A stretch of DNA of 64,000 nucleotides from a virus. The position numbers and the translations under genes were made by a program. The notes below the pieces were generated by a model, which saw nothing but the letters and a program-made list of their open reading frames with translations, searched no databases and was not told where the DNA came from. Of this stretch, positions 16,740-25,186 are shown piece by piece. Positions within the stretch are counted from its first letter, which is position 1. Every line of letters begins with the position of its first letter. The stretch lies in IMG/VR virus record IMGVR_UViG_3300035034_000707, positions 21,130-85,129 of that record, one strand, 5' to 3'.

Positions 16740-16822
16740 CCTAGCGCTGTTTCTCCAAGGCAGTCGCTTGGTGGTGAAACTGGACGGGCGCAGGTTGTGG
16801 TGAGCTAGCGCCCGTCCTTTTT
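16740..16822 (+). ncRNA. Candidate phage small RNA
   Basis: About 80 nt between a strong promoter (16705-16733) and an intrinsic terminator, with no plausible ORF. Visible pairing: GTTTC 16749-16753 with GAAAC 16776-16780, enclosing CCAAG 16755-16759 with CTTGG 16767-16771. Then a terminator stem, GGACGGGCGC 16782-16791 with GCGCCCGTCC 16808-16817, followed by five T. CTAGC at 16741 could also pair with GCTAG at 16804. The next gene has its own promoter 11 bp after the terminator, so the stretch is a complete independent transcription unit. Function unknown. Confidence 0.6.
16782..16822 (+). terminator. Rho-independent terminator
   Basis: Perfect 10-bp GC-rich stem (16782-16791 with 16808-16817), 16-nt loop, and TTTTT immediately after. 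Confidence 0.88.
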
Positions 16823-16832
16823 AGTTTTGGGG

Positions 16833-16861
16833 TTGACAAACGGTCCTAAAGATTATATACC
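16833..16861 (+). promoter_or_regulatory. Promoter of the first early gene
   Basis: TTGACA at 16833, AAC, 17-bp spacer, TATACC at 16856. Followed by GGGACCACAACC and a GAAAGGA ribosome binding site. Confidence 0.75.
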
Positions 16862-16891
16862 TTCGGGACCACAACCGAAAGGAAATCCCAA

Positions 16892-17635
16892 ATGCTTGTG
16901 CAGTCTGGCGGCAATAATGTATACGCCGTCCTCGCCAATACTGACGAATTCGAACTGTCGATTACGCCGACGCTGACTATCCAATCCACTACCGTAATCC
17001 TCGCGCTGCGGTGCCGGTTCAAATCCCTTCAAACAGATTACTTTGACCCCATGATGGTCCCCAAGTCTGTTCTGGTGTCGGGTATTGAGCGGTCGAAGAA
17101 TACTCTGCGCGGCACCCTGATGCTGAATACTGGCTTCACCGTGGAAAAGGTTGGCTCCGGCTTCCCAGATATCGTTGCCAAGAAGCTGGTCAGCGAGGTC
17201 TCGGGCATACTCCTGCCCATTTCGGAAGAGCAAGAGAAGGCGGTGCTCTATATCAATCACCTGAGGGACGACTTTGTTACAGACTTTGCGAAGCTGGTTA
17301 CCTCAGTCATTGCTCCGATATCCCCAGCCAAAAACTTCTCAAAGGTGCCCGCCCTCCTGAGCCTCTTCGATATGAATATCTATATGGCAGCGGCGGCGGA
17401 ACACGGCCCAGAGGTGCCCTTCAAGGTGGTCCCGGAACCGGAACCGGCAGGCACCGGGGCCTCAGTAAAGAAACTGGACGTGAGTGGGGATTACGAACCT
17501 GACCCAGAGAAAATACCTGTGGATAACTCTGAAAAGCCGGTTGACAAACCCGCTACAGGTACGGAAGGGTCTAAGGTTCATCTACTCGGACAGGCCCCCG
17601 CCCTCACACCGGCGGAACCTGAAACCACCGACTAG
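16892..17635 (+). CDS. Hypothetical early protein
   Basis: 247 residues with no family I recognise. Residues 1-160 look globular, mixed alpha/beta. From about 170 on, the protein is a low-complexity tail rich in Pro, Glu, Asp, Lys and Thr (PEPEPAGTG, YEPDPEKIP). It has its own promoter (16833) with a strong GAAAGGA ribosome binding site, and is followed by a good terminator (17661-17691). It is therefore a monocistronic early unit immediately downstream of the candidate small RNA. Confidence 0.75.
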   Translation: MLVQSGGNNVYAVLANTDEFELSITPTLTIQSTTVILALRCRFKSLQTDYFDPMMVPKSVLVSGIERSKNTLRGTLMLNTGFTVEKVGSGFPDIVAKKLVSEVSGILLPISEEQEKAVLYINHLRDDFVTDFAKLVTSVIAPISPAKNFSKVPALLSLFDMNIYMAAAAEHGPEVPFKVVPEPEPAGTGASVKKLDVSGDYEPDPEKIPVDNSEKPVDKPATGTEGSKVHLLGQAPALTPAEPETTD

Positions 17636-17660
17636 CCGGGGCGGTTTTACCACCGCAGTT

Positions 17661-17691
17661 AGCACGCCCCTTGAACCGGGCGTGCTTTTTT
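17661..17691 (+). terminator. Rho-independent terminator
   Basis: AGCACGCCC 17661-17669 pairs with GGGCGTGCT 17678-17686, followed by a run of T. Confidence 0.88.
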
Positions 17692-17705
17692 ATTGGAGTT
17701 ACCCC

Positions 17706-18665
17706 ATGATAGACACGCGCGTTCTGACCCATACGCCTACTCAGGCGAACCTACTCAGGTTAATTCTAAACCTTCACAAGACCTCAACGATACTCCGGGA
17801 TGGGAAGCCTTACCTCGCCATTCAGCTAGATAAGATGGCCAGTATGGTGGGTCTAAAGGCCCGTTCATCTGTAAGTCGGGCATTAAATTGGCTAGAGGCT
17901 CAGGGTATAATTCAGATTATACGCGACCGATGGAACCGCTCCCCCCGGCTTTATATCCGCCCGCTTATCAAGACCCGCGCAACGTCAAACGAACGTCAAA
18001 CGAACGTCACACGTTGCGCGGACGCAACGTCCTGTCTTAAACCTTCTGAAAAACTTAAAACCTCAAACACGGCAGCACCCTCCGGGACTGCCGGGATCAC
18101 GGTGGATACAAGTATCCCTGAAAATTCAGGAAGGTTGCGCGGAAATCTGGCCGGGGCGGCTGACAGGATCAAAGAAAAGAAAGACACCGCGCGCGCGCAC
18201 GTCCGGGATCAACAGCCTAAACCCAAGATCGTCGCTCACGCTTGGGTCCGCATCCTCGGGGAATATGGGTATCTTGGGTTCGACCCGAATGATGGAAAGC
18301 ACCTGAAACATATCAGCAAAACGCTATCTCTCTTCGACAGCCCTAACGTAGGGGCCTTTGAAGTCGAACTGGAACGCCGCATAAGCGCATGGCAGGAACA
18401 TCGCCCGAAGGCTCTGGGTAAGGCCGCGCCGCATCCTTGGGCAATCAATCGCACCGACCCCCTATTCCAGAAACTCGCCACCGTTCAAGACGACGAAGAC
18501 TATACCATCCCCGGTATGGCTCCGCTGATACCAGATGCGATAATTCAGTCACCCCCAGCAGTTGACGAATTAAAAACGGGTTCCCAGAATGGGCCTGACG
18601 TGGTAACCCCGCCAAAGAAGGGTGGCATGATGCACCTCTTCAAAAAAGGCAAGGACGCCAAGTGA
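17706..18665 (+). CDS. Winged-helix replication-initiator-like protein
   Basis: 319 residues from ATG 17706, which has TTGGAG upstream; an earlier in-frame start would lie inside the previous gene and terminator. Residues about 35-80 (IQLDKMASMVGLKARSSVSRALNWLEAQGIIQIIRD) form a helix-turn-helix/winged-helix module like those of phage and plasmid replication initiators. The middle is a basic low-complexity linker. A second folded part (about 185-270, AHAWVRILGEYGYLGFDPNDGKHL) may be the helicase- or loader-contact domain. Position before loader-like and DnaB-like genes supports a role at the origin. No iteron array was seen next to it. Confidence 0.55.
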   Translation: MIDTRVLTHTPTQANLLRLILNLHKTSTILRDGKPYLAIQLDKMASMVGLKARSSVSRALNWLEAQGIIQIIRDRWNRSPRLYIRPLIKTRATSNERQTNVTRCADATSCLKPSEKLKTSNTAAPSGTAGITVDTSIPENSGRLRGNLAGAADRIKEKKDTARAHVRDQQPKPKIVAHAWVRILGEYGYLGFDPNDGKHLKHISKTLSLFDSPNVGAFEVELERRISAWQEHRPKALGKAAPHPWAINRTDPLFQKLATVQDDEDYTIPGMAPLIPDAIIQSPPAVDELKTGSQNGPDVVTPPKKGGMMHLFKKGKDAK

Positions 18666-18671
18666 GGCACC

Positions 18672-19262
18672 ATGAACACAGAAGCACACAGCCTTGCTCC
18701 CCCGGGGGCCTATAACGCCTTTGCCCCCGGCAAGCTGCGGCAGGGTATCCACGACACATTGATCAAAGAAATAGATCGTATCGCGCACGATGCCGGGATC
18801 ACTCCGGGCGACGTAACCGGGGCCACCTATCACATGACCGATACTGAACTGGATTATCTCAAGGGCTTTCGTCGCACGGAAGAGACGGGAAAACTCGGGA
18901 TCATCTACGTTGGACAGCACGACCCTGCGGTAGCCCTCCGATGCCGAACGGTATGCGGCGCGCTCCTGCGTAACTTCATCACGGCGCGGCTTATCGTCCG
19001 TGAAGAACTCGTGTCCGAATTGTTCGACAACCGGCGTCAGCCTAATGCAGACCTCGTGGCCGTCCCAGACTTCGCATACAGGGATGCTCCCCCGGCCACG
19101 CGCCGGGCGCTATCCTCGTGGCTGATGGGCCGTATCTCACGGGGCAGGCAGACGGTGCTCGGGCTTCCCGACAAGACAGCGATCAGTGATATCTTTGGGG
19201 CGGAAGCGCCCCTTTACACGAAACACTTCGCCGTCAAACACGGTGCGCAATCCCCAAAGTAG
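18672..19262 (+). CDS. Degenerate helicase-loader-like protein
   Basis: 196 residues, placed between an initiator-like gene and the DnaB-like helicase where phages often carry a DnaC/IstB-like ATPase loader. The fold order looks similar: GIIYVGQHDPAVALRCRTVCGALL near 76-99 at the P-loop position, ADLVAVPDFAY near 125 at the Walker B position, then LSSWLMGRISRGRQTVLGLPDK near 145-166 at the sensor position. The Walker A GxxGxGKT is absent. This may be an ATP-independent loader or an unrelated protein; the similarity is weak and judged by eye. Confidence 0.4.
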   Translation: MNTEAHSLAPPGAYNAFAPGKLRQGIHDTLIKEIDRIAHDAGITPGDVTGATYHMTDTELDYLKGFRRTEETGKLGIIYVGQHDPAVALRCRTVCGALLRNFITARLIVREELVSELFDNRRQPNADLVAVPDFAYRDAPPATRRALSSWLMGRISRGRQTVLGLPDKTAISDIFGAEAPLYTKHFAVKHGAQSPK

Positions 19263-19277
19263 GGGAAAGGAAATCAC

Positions 19278-20567
19278 ATGGCCTCTATGAACGCCAGTAC
19301 GGCGGGCCTTCGCGTCCTGCGGGGCATACTCGATCTGCCAACTAAACATGCCGGGGCTGAACTCATGCGGGTTCAGCCCTACCTCACCTATGACGAAGAC
19401 CAGAAGGTGTTCGACTTCGTGCGGTCTCACTTCGCCAGCACTGGAAAGATGCCGCACCCCGATACTATTCTGGACAAGGTATCAGTGTTCCTACCTCCGG
19501 CTCAGGAGACTTTCGATTTTGAAGTTGGTCAGCTAAAGAACCGCTTCATAGAAGACTCAATGCGCGCCGCCTCGGACAAGGCTTCCTCTCTCCTACTGGA
19601 AGGCAATGCGAAGGCGGCGCTGGCGTCCCTCATAAGCGACCTCCTACCGGTCACACAGGGGCAAGGGGGCTATTCCCTTACCGACCTACGCCATACGCAG
19701 GTCGTGGCCCTCTATGAGCAGGCTCTGGCAGGGCTGGGGCCTCCCATCGAAGAGTTGGGATACCCTAGCCTTGACGCGCAGGGCGGGATCGAAAACGGGG
19801 ACATGATGGCGATTGTCGGAAGACCGGCTTCTGGCAAGACATGGCTTATGCTGAAAACGGCGCTCAACCATTGGTCCAAGCAGGCAGAACCCCATATGTT
19901 CGTTACTCAGGAAATGAGCGCGGAACAGATCGAACGCCGGGCCTTACCCATGATAGCCGGTGTCAACCCCACCCCACTCTACAAGGGGTCAGCCCATACC
20001 TACGAAGTTGGGGGCCTGACGCATGAAGCCTATTTGTCAAAGCTGGAAGAGGCCCGGGTAATGTTGAACCATGCTCAGTCCCCTTTCCTTATCTACGATA
20101 GCAAGATGGCCGGGACCGTGGCGGACATAGAAACCATCGCGGCGATGCACGGGGTAAAACGTATCTGGATAGACGGGGCTTATATGCTCCGACACCCTGA
20201 CCCGCGCCTAGGCAGGTACGCCCGCGTCCCTGAAAACCTAGACTTGATGAAACAATGGTGTCAGCGGACGGGGTGCGCTACCATATCCTCATGGCAGTTT
20301 AAGCGCGGGGCCGGGAAGGACGAACAAGGGGGCACACCTGATCTGGATGATATCGGCTACTCTCACGCTATCGGGGAATATATGACGCTCATCCTCGGCC
20401 TGCTGGAAAATCCGAAGTCCGTGGCGCAGATGAACAAGAAACACATTACGATTATGAAAGGCCGCAACGGGGAAGTTGGGGGGTTCGACATAAACTGGTT
20501 GTTCTCCGATATGAACTTCGATGAAATTACCCCGCAGGAAATGACATCAGACCTGACCTACCTATGA
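19278..20567 (+). CDS. DnaB-like replicative helicase
   Basis: 429 residues. The N-terminal domain has LTYDEDQKVFDFVRSHFASTGKMPHPDTI (about 34-62). The RecA-like motor domain has Walker A GRPASGKTW near 179-187, FVTQEMSAEQIERR near 210-223 (the DnaB SxExS-like segment), RIWIDGAYML near 294 as Walker B, and KHITIMKGRNGEVG near 394-407 as the C-terminal arginine-finger region. This is the fork helicase of the phage replisome. GGGGAAAGGAAA ribosome binding site before ATG. Confidence 0.85.
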   Translation: MASMNASTAGLRVLRGILDLPTKHAGAELMRVQPYLTYDEDQKVFDFVRSHFASTGKMPHPDTILDKVSVFLPPAQETFDFEVGQLKNRFIEDSMRAASDKASSLLLEGNAKAALASLISDLLPVTQGQGGYSLTDLRHTQVVALYEQALAGLGPPIEELGYPSLDAQGGIENGDMMAIVGRPASGKTWLMLKTALNHWSKQAEPHMFVTQEMSAEQIERRALPMIAGVNPTPLYKGSAHTYEVGGLTHEAYLSKLEEARVMLNHAQSPFLIYDSKMAGTVADIETIAAMHGVKRIWIDGAYMLRHPDPRLGRYARVPENLDLMKQWCQRTGCATISSWQFKRGAGKDEQGGTPDLDDIGYSHAIGEYMTLILGLLENPKSVAQMNKKHITIMKGRNGEVGGFDINWLFSDMNFDEITPQEMTSDLTYL

Positions 20568-20576
20568 TCAAACTGG

Positions 20577-20605
20577 TTGACTAACGCTACAAGGGGGCTT
20601 AGTAT
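20577..20605 (+). promoter_or_regulatory. Promoter
   Basis: TTGACT at 20577, AAC, 17-bp spacer, TAGTAT at 20600; then ACCACCACAC and AAAAGGA before ATG 20642. Confidence 0.75.
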
Positions 20606-20641
20606 GGCCTCATAACCACCACACTCGAAAAGGATCACCAA

Positions 20642-21130
20642 ATGCCTAAGATTGGAAATATCACGCTGCCTACCGTGACGTTGAGCGGACAGGACCCGGC
20701 AGACGTTGCCGCACTTCTCAAGGATAAGAACATGCCCTTGGAGGCGATGGTAGAAGTTGCCATCTATTGCAAGCGCGAACGCGAAAAGGCAGAGGCCCTA
20801 GCGCCTATCGAAGACCTGATGCGCGCCCGCCTCAAGAAAGCCTATGCTGCCATGCCGCCGGAAAAGCGGGTAACCACGCGCACCGAAGTTGGGATGCTGA
20901 CCTACACGGCGGAAGCTGAAACGATCACGCTCAAGGACCGGGACAAGACGGTCGAAATGCTGACTGATGAACAAATTCGGATTACATACAAGCCTGATCT
21001 AAAGGCGCTCAAAACGATTATGAAACCGGCAGAATTCAATCGGCACGTCACGCGCGGCAAAAGTGATCCTAAGATCACCTTACGGGATAACCGGGCCAGT
21101 GATGAATACTCCGAACTGGACGACTTCTAA
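20642..21130 (+). CDS. Hypothetical protein, possibly recombination- or replication-linked
   Basis: 162 residues with its own promoter, 3 bp before the primase gene. Residues about 35-65 are helical and charged (CKREREKAEALAPIEDLMRARLKKAYAAM), followed by strands and a C-terminal helix. Size and layout recall phage exonuclease-inhibitor or host-nuclease-inhibitor proteins, but I see no diagnostic motif. One copy of the 16-bp element (21063) lies near its 3' end. Confidence 0.7.
   Translation: MPKIGNITLPTVTLSGQDPADVAALLKDKNMPLEAMVEVAIYCKREREKAEALAPIEDLMRARLKKAYAAMPPEKRVTTRTEVGMLTYTAEAETITLKDRDKTVEMLTDEQIRITYKPDLKALKTIMKPAEFNRHVTRGKSDPKITLRDNRASDEYSELDDF
21063..21078. repeat. Dispersed 16-bp palindromic element (intragenic)
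   Basis: GTGATCCTAAGATCAC, two-fold symmetric at 14 of 16 positions. Confidence 0.6.
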
Positions 21131-21133
21131 ACG

Positions 21134-22102
21134 ATGGAAACAGACATCGGAAATGAAGAGGCTATTCGTGCAGTCCTTGAACAAATGGGCGTCACGATAG
21201 GCGATACGAAGCGGGGGTGGGTCCATTCATCCTGCCCCCTAGCGGCCTATAACCACACAGGCGGCGTTGATAACAACCCCTCCTTCGGCGTCGTTTACAA
21301 CTCAGCAGAGGCTCATAAGGAGGAAGGCCACGCTCACTGTTTCTCATGTGGCTATTCTGGTGACGTGCGGGAAATCGCTTCTTTGCTCTATGCCTACAAG
21401 GACCTAACCGTCGCAGACCTCGGGGCTGTTATGACAACGATGGAAACGGTCAAGACGGGCAACCTTCCGCTATCCCTATCGACCCACAACCTTGACGACC
21501 CGTTCCCGGACGAAGACTGGCTAATCAGCTTTCCTCCGGTAGACCCCTCGCACACACGCGCCTGCGAGTACCTGAACGCCCGGGGGATCAGCCCCCGCGT
21601 TGCCATGCACTTCGATGTTCGGTTTGACCCCCAGAGATACCGCGTCTGCTTTCCCCTACGCGACCGCGCGCAGCGGTTTCGAGGCCTTATTGGACGCACC
21701 CTAATCCCGAACCCAGAGGGGCCACGCTATTTCTACTACCCCTATAAGGGCAATGCCCCTCGGGGATTTACTTGGTGGAACGAAAACGAACTGGACCTTT
21801 CAAAACCTATCGTCGTGGTCGAAGGCATCTTTGATGCGCTCAAGGTATGGCAGACCTACAGGAACGTCACGGCGGCGCTGTCTATCGGGTTCCGGCACCC
21901 CGGCCTCGGATGGAATACAGGGGTGTCTCGCTGGATTAGCATGTTCGATGTAGGGCAGGGAGGGCAGCTTGCTCGGGGCCGTTTGGATAAACTCGCCAGC
22001 AAAGGCTCACGAGTATGGCACCTGCCCCCGCCTCCGGGCCGGGATGATCCGGGTGAAGCCACTCCAGCAGAGATTAAGGCGCAGCTAGAGACCCTGAAAT
22101 AA
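21134..22102 (+). CDS. DNA primase with zinc-binding and TOPRIM domains
   Basis: 322 residues. The N-terminal zinc-binding region has SSCPLAAYNHTGGVDNNPSFGV near 28-49 and AHCFSCGYSGD near 66-76 (CxxxxxH...CxxC). The catalytic TOPRIM part contains the acidic strand IVVVEGIFDALKVW near 226-239. It synthesises primers for lagging-strand DNA synthesis, probably with the DnaB-like helicase two genes upstream. Shorter than bacterial DnaG because no helicase-binding C-terminal domain is visible. Confidence 0.85.
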   Translation: METDIGNEEAIRAVLEQMGVTIGDTKRGWVHSSCPLAAYNHTGGVDNNPSFGVVYNSAEAHKEEGHAHCFSCGYSGDVREIASLLYAYKDLTVADLGAVMTTMETVKTGNLPLSLSTHNLDDPFPDEDWLISFPPVDPSHTRACEYLNARGISPRVAMHFDVRFDPQRYRVCFPLRDRAQRFRGLIGRTLIPNPEGPRYFYYPYKGNAPRGFTWWNENELDLSKPIVVVEGIFDALKVWQTYRNVTAALSIGFRHPGLGWNTGVSRWISMFDVGQGGQLARGRLDKLASKGSRVWHLPPPPGRDDPGEATPAEIKAQLETLK

Positions 22103-22106
22103 AGGG

Positions 22107-22135
22107 TAGGCAAACGCTTCGGAAGAGACTAGACT
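22107..22135 (+). promoter_or_regulatory. Promoter with degenerate -35
   Basis: TAGGCA at 22107, AAC, 17-bp spacer, TAGACT at 22130. Spacing and the AAC motif match the window-wide family; the -35 is poor. Confidence 0.45.
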
Positions 22136-22188
22136 GACTAAGCCGCCTATGGCGCGCACTACTTTACACCCCCGAAAGGAACAGCCAG

Positions 22189-23208
22189 ATGGCTATCAAA
22201 ATTCACGGCTCTAAACCAGCTACGGCTACCAAGCAGGCTCCGGCCTCTGACACTCAGACAGACCTAGGGACCATAGGCGGCACGACGACCGCCACGCCCT
22301 CAGAGACGCCTCAGGAAAGCACTAATGCTACCCCCTCGGCGGATACCTCCCCAACAACACAAAGCGCCCCAGCGACCAATATAGAGGCCCCCGGCACTCA
22401 AACGGGCGCAGCCTTCCTTATGACGGGGACACAACAGAGAACCCAAGTTGATCAGGTCAAAGCGGTTCAGGACCTTCGCTCCAAACTCAGGGGAGGCGCG
22501 CGGGAATTCTGGTTGAACCCCGGGGAATTCGCCAAACTGTATTTTCTTGATGGTAAGCTGCTTTCGGATAACGTCTTTGACACGCCGATGATCAGCGTAC
22601 ACTTCCTGCAAATCGGCGGAAACTGGGCCAAGTTTGTGTGCAACCGACACACCGAGGGAAACTGCGTAGTTTGCGATAGCAACGCGGATGGGACCCAGCC
22701 TATGACGTTTCAGCTTTTCACCGTGATCAACGCGATGCCCTACACCATTCAGGGTGGACCGAACAAAGGCAAGGTGTTGCCCGCGCGGCTCCAACTATTC
22801 CCTGCCACACTCAAGGTTCGGGAAAAGTTGATGAAGCGCGCCCAGAACCATGACAACAAGCTGGCGGGGTCCTTCTATCAATTCAGTCGTGAGTCCAAAC
22901 AAGCGGCCCGCACTGGCGACGATATAGAATACATGCAGGATGTTCCCATGCAGGGTGTGTTGAACAAGTATCCAATGCTTGGGACGCAGTACAGCGCCAC
23001 GAAGAAAGCATGGGAAGACGCGCCCACAACAGTCTACGACTATGCCAAAGTCTACCCGATCCTGACCAACGCGGAAATTGCCAGCCTCCGGCCCGATATT
23101 GCCAGCATGGCGGGCTTTACCGCCTATCAACCCCTTGATAACAACTCTACGGTATCGGGCTTTGGCAACGATCCTACTAAGGACATGGACTCAGAAATTC
23201 CATTTTGA
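22189..23208 (+). CDS. Single-stranded DNA-binding protein
   Basis: 339 residues. The N-terminal 75 residues are a Thr/Pro/Ala/Ser-rich linker following MAIKIHGSK. The middle contains FVCNRHTEGNCVVCDSNAD near 146-164, a possible zinc-binding loop like that of gp32-type proteins. The last residues are DMDSEIPF, which mimic the acidic D-D-I-P-F tail that bacterial SSB uses to recruit partners. Located between primase and the SF2 helicase. SSB function is well supported by the tail and context, but the exact fold class is uncertain. Confidence 0.72.
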   Translation: MAIKIHGSKPATATKQAPASDTQTDLGTIGGTTTATPSETPQESTNATPSADTSPTTQSAPATNIEAPGTQTGAAFLMTGTQQRTQVDQVKAVQDLRSKLRGGAREFWLNPGEFAKLYFLDGKLLSDNVFDTPMISVHFLQIGGNWAKFVCNRHTEGNCVVCDSNADGTQPMTFQLFTVINAMPYTIQGGPNKGKVLPARLQLFPATLKVREKLMKRAQNHDNKLAGSFYQFSRESKQAARTGDDIEYMQDVPMQGVLNKYPMLGTQYSATKKAWEDAPTTVYDYAKVYPILTNAEIASLRPDIASMAGFTAYQPLDNNSTVSGFGNDPTKDMDSEIPF

Positions 23209-23252
23209 GAATTATTGGCAGGTAGGAATACCCCCTTAACCGGGGGTTAGAG

Positions 23253-23295
23253 GCGCGGTTCCGCATGGAAGCTGAGGGGACCGCGCTTCACTTTT
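23253..23295 (+). terminator. Possible terminator after the SSB gene
   Basis: GCGCGGT 23253-23259 pairs with ACCGCGC 23280-23286, followed by TTCACTTTT. The loop is long and the T-run is interrupted. A second small hairpin (ACCCCC with GGGGGT) lies just upstream around 23230-23247. Confidence 0.4.
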
Positions 23296-23307
23296 AAGGA
23301 TCACCAC

Positions 23308-24666
23308 ATGAGCACAGTCCCCTCCGACTTCCCCAAGATGCTCGCACCGCCGGAAGAGGTAGACGCCCTCGCTTGGTATGACGAACATGATCACGCCTAT
23401 GAACTGTCCAAGATGCAGTATCAGGCGCGGGATGAAGTGGTCCCCCTCCGGCGCTACCACCCGAACAAACACCACTTGGTAGGGGTCCCCCGGACACTGG
23501 CCCCCTCGGGCGTCACAGCGAACGATAACCGGGCCGTGGGGGCCTTTGACTTCGATGCCTCGTTTCAGTCAGACCTCCGGGAAGAACAAGTCCCCTTCGT
23601 GGAACAGGTGTTTCACACGCTGGAAACCGAACAGGGCTGTATAGGGGAAGCCCCTACCGGCTTCGGTAAGACGACTACCGGGTGCGCCCTGACGTGCCGC
23701 ATAGGACGCCCCGTATGTATCGTGGTTCCCAAGGGCGATCTGGATTGGGACAAGGAAATGCTCCACCACACCAGCATCCCGAAAGAAAAGATCGACTTCT
23801 GGTCAGGGCAACACCTACCGGACCCGGGCGCTTGGGTCGTGATAGCCTCGCTGCAATCAGTCTACCGCGACGGCATCTACCCGCAGGCAGTCTATAACCG
23901 CTTCGCCTGCCTGATAGTCGATGAAGTCCACAGAATAGCTTCCGCTGAATTCAGCGCGGTCATGCGGAAATTCCCGGCGATGTTTCGCCTCGGGCTATCG
24001 GCCACCCCGGAACGCCGCGACGGCAAGATGGACCTTATCCACGCACACATGGGATGGCGTCACATCATCGGCCAGTCAGACGCGGAACAGCCCAACTATT
24101 ATGTGATCAATTCAACGTGGATAGAACCGCTCGATGGTAAGGGCAAGATGATCCAGTATGACCCGTCCCGGACCAATCAGGCGAAGCGCAGCATGATGGC
24201 TGATCCGATCAGGAATTCACAAATCGCCGGTGCCGTCTACCGCGCCCACAAAGGCGGACGCCGCACCATAGTCTTCGTGGAACAGACGAAGCACGGGGAA
24301 AAGATCAAGGCCGCGCTCCGGTCGATGAACGTCCCGGCCAGTAGCATTGTGGAATACAATGGGGGGATAAACGCGGCGGACAAGAAACGCGCCAAGGACT
24401 GCTTGGCAGGTATTGTTCTGATCGCCACCTATAAGTATACGGCGGAAGGGACGAACATACCCCCACTTGATACCGCCGTCTTCGCTCACCCGATATATGA
24501 TCCACGACAGGCGGCAGGCCGTATCCTGAGAAAACTACCCGGGAAGCCCACCCCCATTGTGATTGACATATGGGATCGAAACTCTCAATCCCTGTCTCGG
24601 ATAGCAAAAGCCCGCTGGGAATACCTGAGAAAACAGGGGGCCACTTGGAAGGGTCTTTTCGGTTGA
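23308..24666 (+). CDS. Superfamily 2 DNA helicase
   Basis: 452 residues. Motifs in order: Walker A GEAPTGFGKTT near 112-122, IVVPKGDLDWDKEM (Ia), DEVH box LIVDEVHRI near 203-211, LSATPERRDGK near 231-241 (III), TIVFVEQTKHGEKI (IV), ATYKYTAEGTNIPPLDTAVFA (V) and QAAGRILRKLPGK (VI). The N-terminal 80 residues are an extra domain. Comparable phage helicases act in recombination-dependent replication or fork remodelling, as T4 UvsW does. Confidence 0.88.
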   Translation: MSTVPSDFPKMLAPPEEVDALAWYDEHDHAYELSKMQYQARDEVVPLRRYHPNKHHLVGVPRTLAPSGVTANDNRAVGAFDFDASFQSDLREEQVPFVEQVFHTLETEQGCIGEAPTGFGKTTTGCALTCRIGRPVCIVVPKGDLDWDKEMLHHTSIPKEKIDFWSGQHLPDPGAWVVIASLQSVYRDGIYPQAVYNRFACLIVDEVHRIASAEFSAVMRKFPAMFRLGLSATPERRDGKMDLIHAHMGWRHIIGQSDAEQPNYYVINSTWIEPLDGKGKMIQYDPSRTNQAKRSMMADPIRNSQIAGAVYRAHKGGRRTIVFVEQTKHGEKIKAALRSMNVPASSIVEYNGGINAADKKRAKDCLAGIVLIATYKYTAEGTNIPPLDTAVFAHPIYDPRQAAGRILRKLPGKPTPIVIDIWDRNSQSLSRIAKARWEYLRKQGATWKGLFG

Positions 24667-24691
24667 CTAACGTAGCAGGGGGGTTTATCCT
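24663..24691 (+). promoter_or_regulatory. Promoter
   Basis: TTGACT at 24663 overlaps the helicase stop codon; AAC, 17-bp spacer, TATCCT at 24686. Confidence 0.65.
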
Positions 24692-24720
24692 CAGTGAGCC
24701 TAGACCGGAAAGGTATGGAT

Positions 24721-25185
24721 ATGGGTTATACCCCCGAATGGTGGCAGCGCGAAGGCAAGAAGGTCGCTGCAAAACGCCGCAAGAAGTACGCCAATGACAA
24801 AGACTACCGTGAAGCCGCCAAGGCCCGGTCACGGGAATACCGTGAGCAGAAGAAACTCGAACGCGAGGCCTTCTATGCCAGTCCTTATCTGGAATTGAAT
24901 GGGGAGAAGGTAGCCGCGCTGACGGTAGACACCCTTTGCTCCGACCTTGGTATTGACAAGTCCCGTCTCAAATACATGCAGAAGGCTGGGTATATCCCTA
25001 CTGCTATCGTTAGCCGCCCGGTGCGCCTCTACACCGAGGCCCAGCGTGATAGGCTCCGGGAACTCGAAGCCTTCCTGCAAAAGAATTCGGCACACCTGCG
25101 GGTTCCGAATAGCGAAGCTGGCGTTATGGCGACTGCCAACTTAGAAACGCTTATTGCCACCATCAAAGCAAACTGGAAAAACTGA
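24721..25185 (+). CDS. Small basic DNA-binding protein, MerR-like helix-turn-helix
   Basis: 154 residues from ATG 24721 (GGAAAGG about 8 bp upstream); in-frame GTG 24694 and ATG 24715 are alternatives but would lie at or before the expected transcript start or too close to the ribosome binding site. Residues 1-50 are extremely basic and helical (KKVAAKRRKKYANDKDYREAAKARSREYREQKK). Residues about 65-120 (LTVDTLCSDLGIDKSRLKYMQKAGYIP then RLYTEAQRDRLRELEAF) resemble a MerR-like winged-helix module. It is a candidate phage regulator and a possible reader of the 16-bp element, but nothing ties it to that site directly. Confidence 0.6.
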   Translation: MGYTPEWWQREGKKVAAKRRKKYANDKDYREAAKARSREYREQKKLEREAFYASPYLELNGEKVAALTVDTLCSDLGIDKSRLKYMQKAGYIPTAIVSRPVRLYTEAQRDRLRELEAFLQKNSAHLRVPNSEAGVMATANLETLIATIKANWKN

Positions 25186-25186
25186 A

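Noticed and set aside
17538-17566. TTGACAAACC inside the 16892 gene as another family promoter
   Set aside because: There is no -10-like hexamer at 17 bp (GAAGGG), and it lies well inside a coding region, before a terminator.
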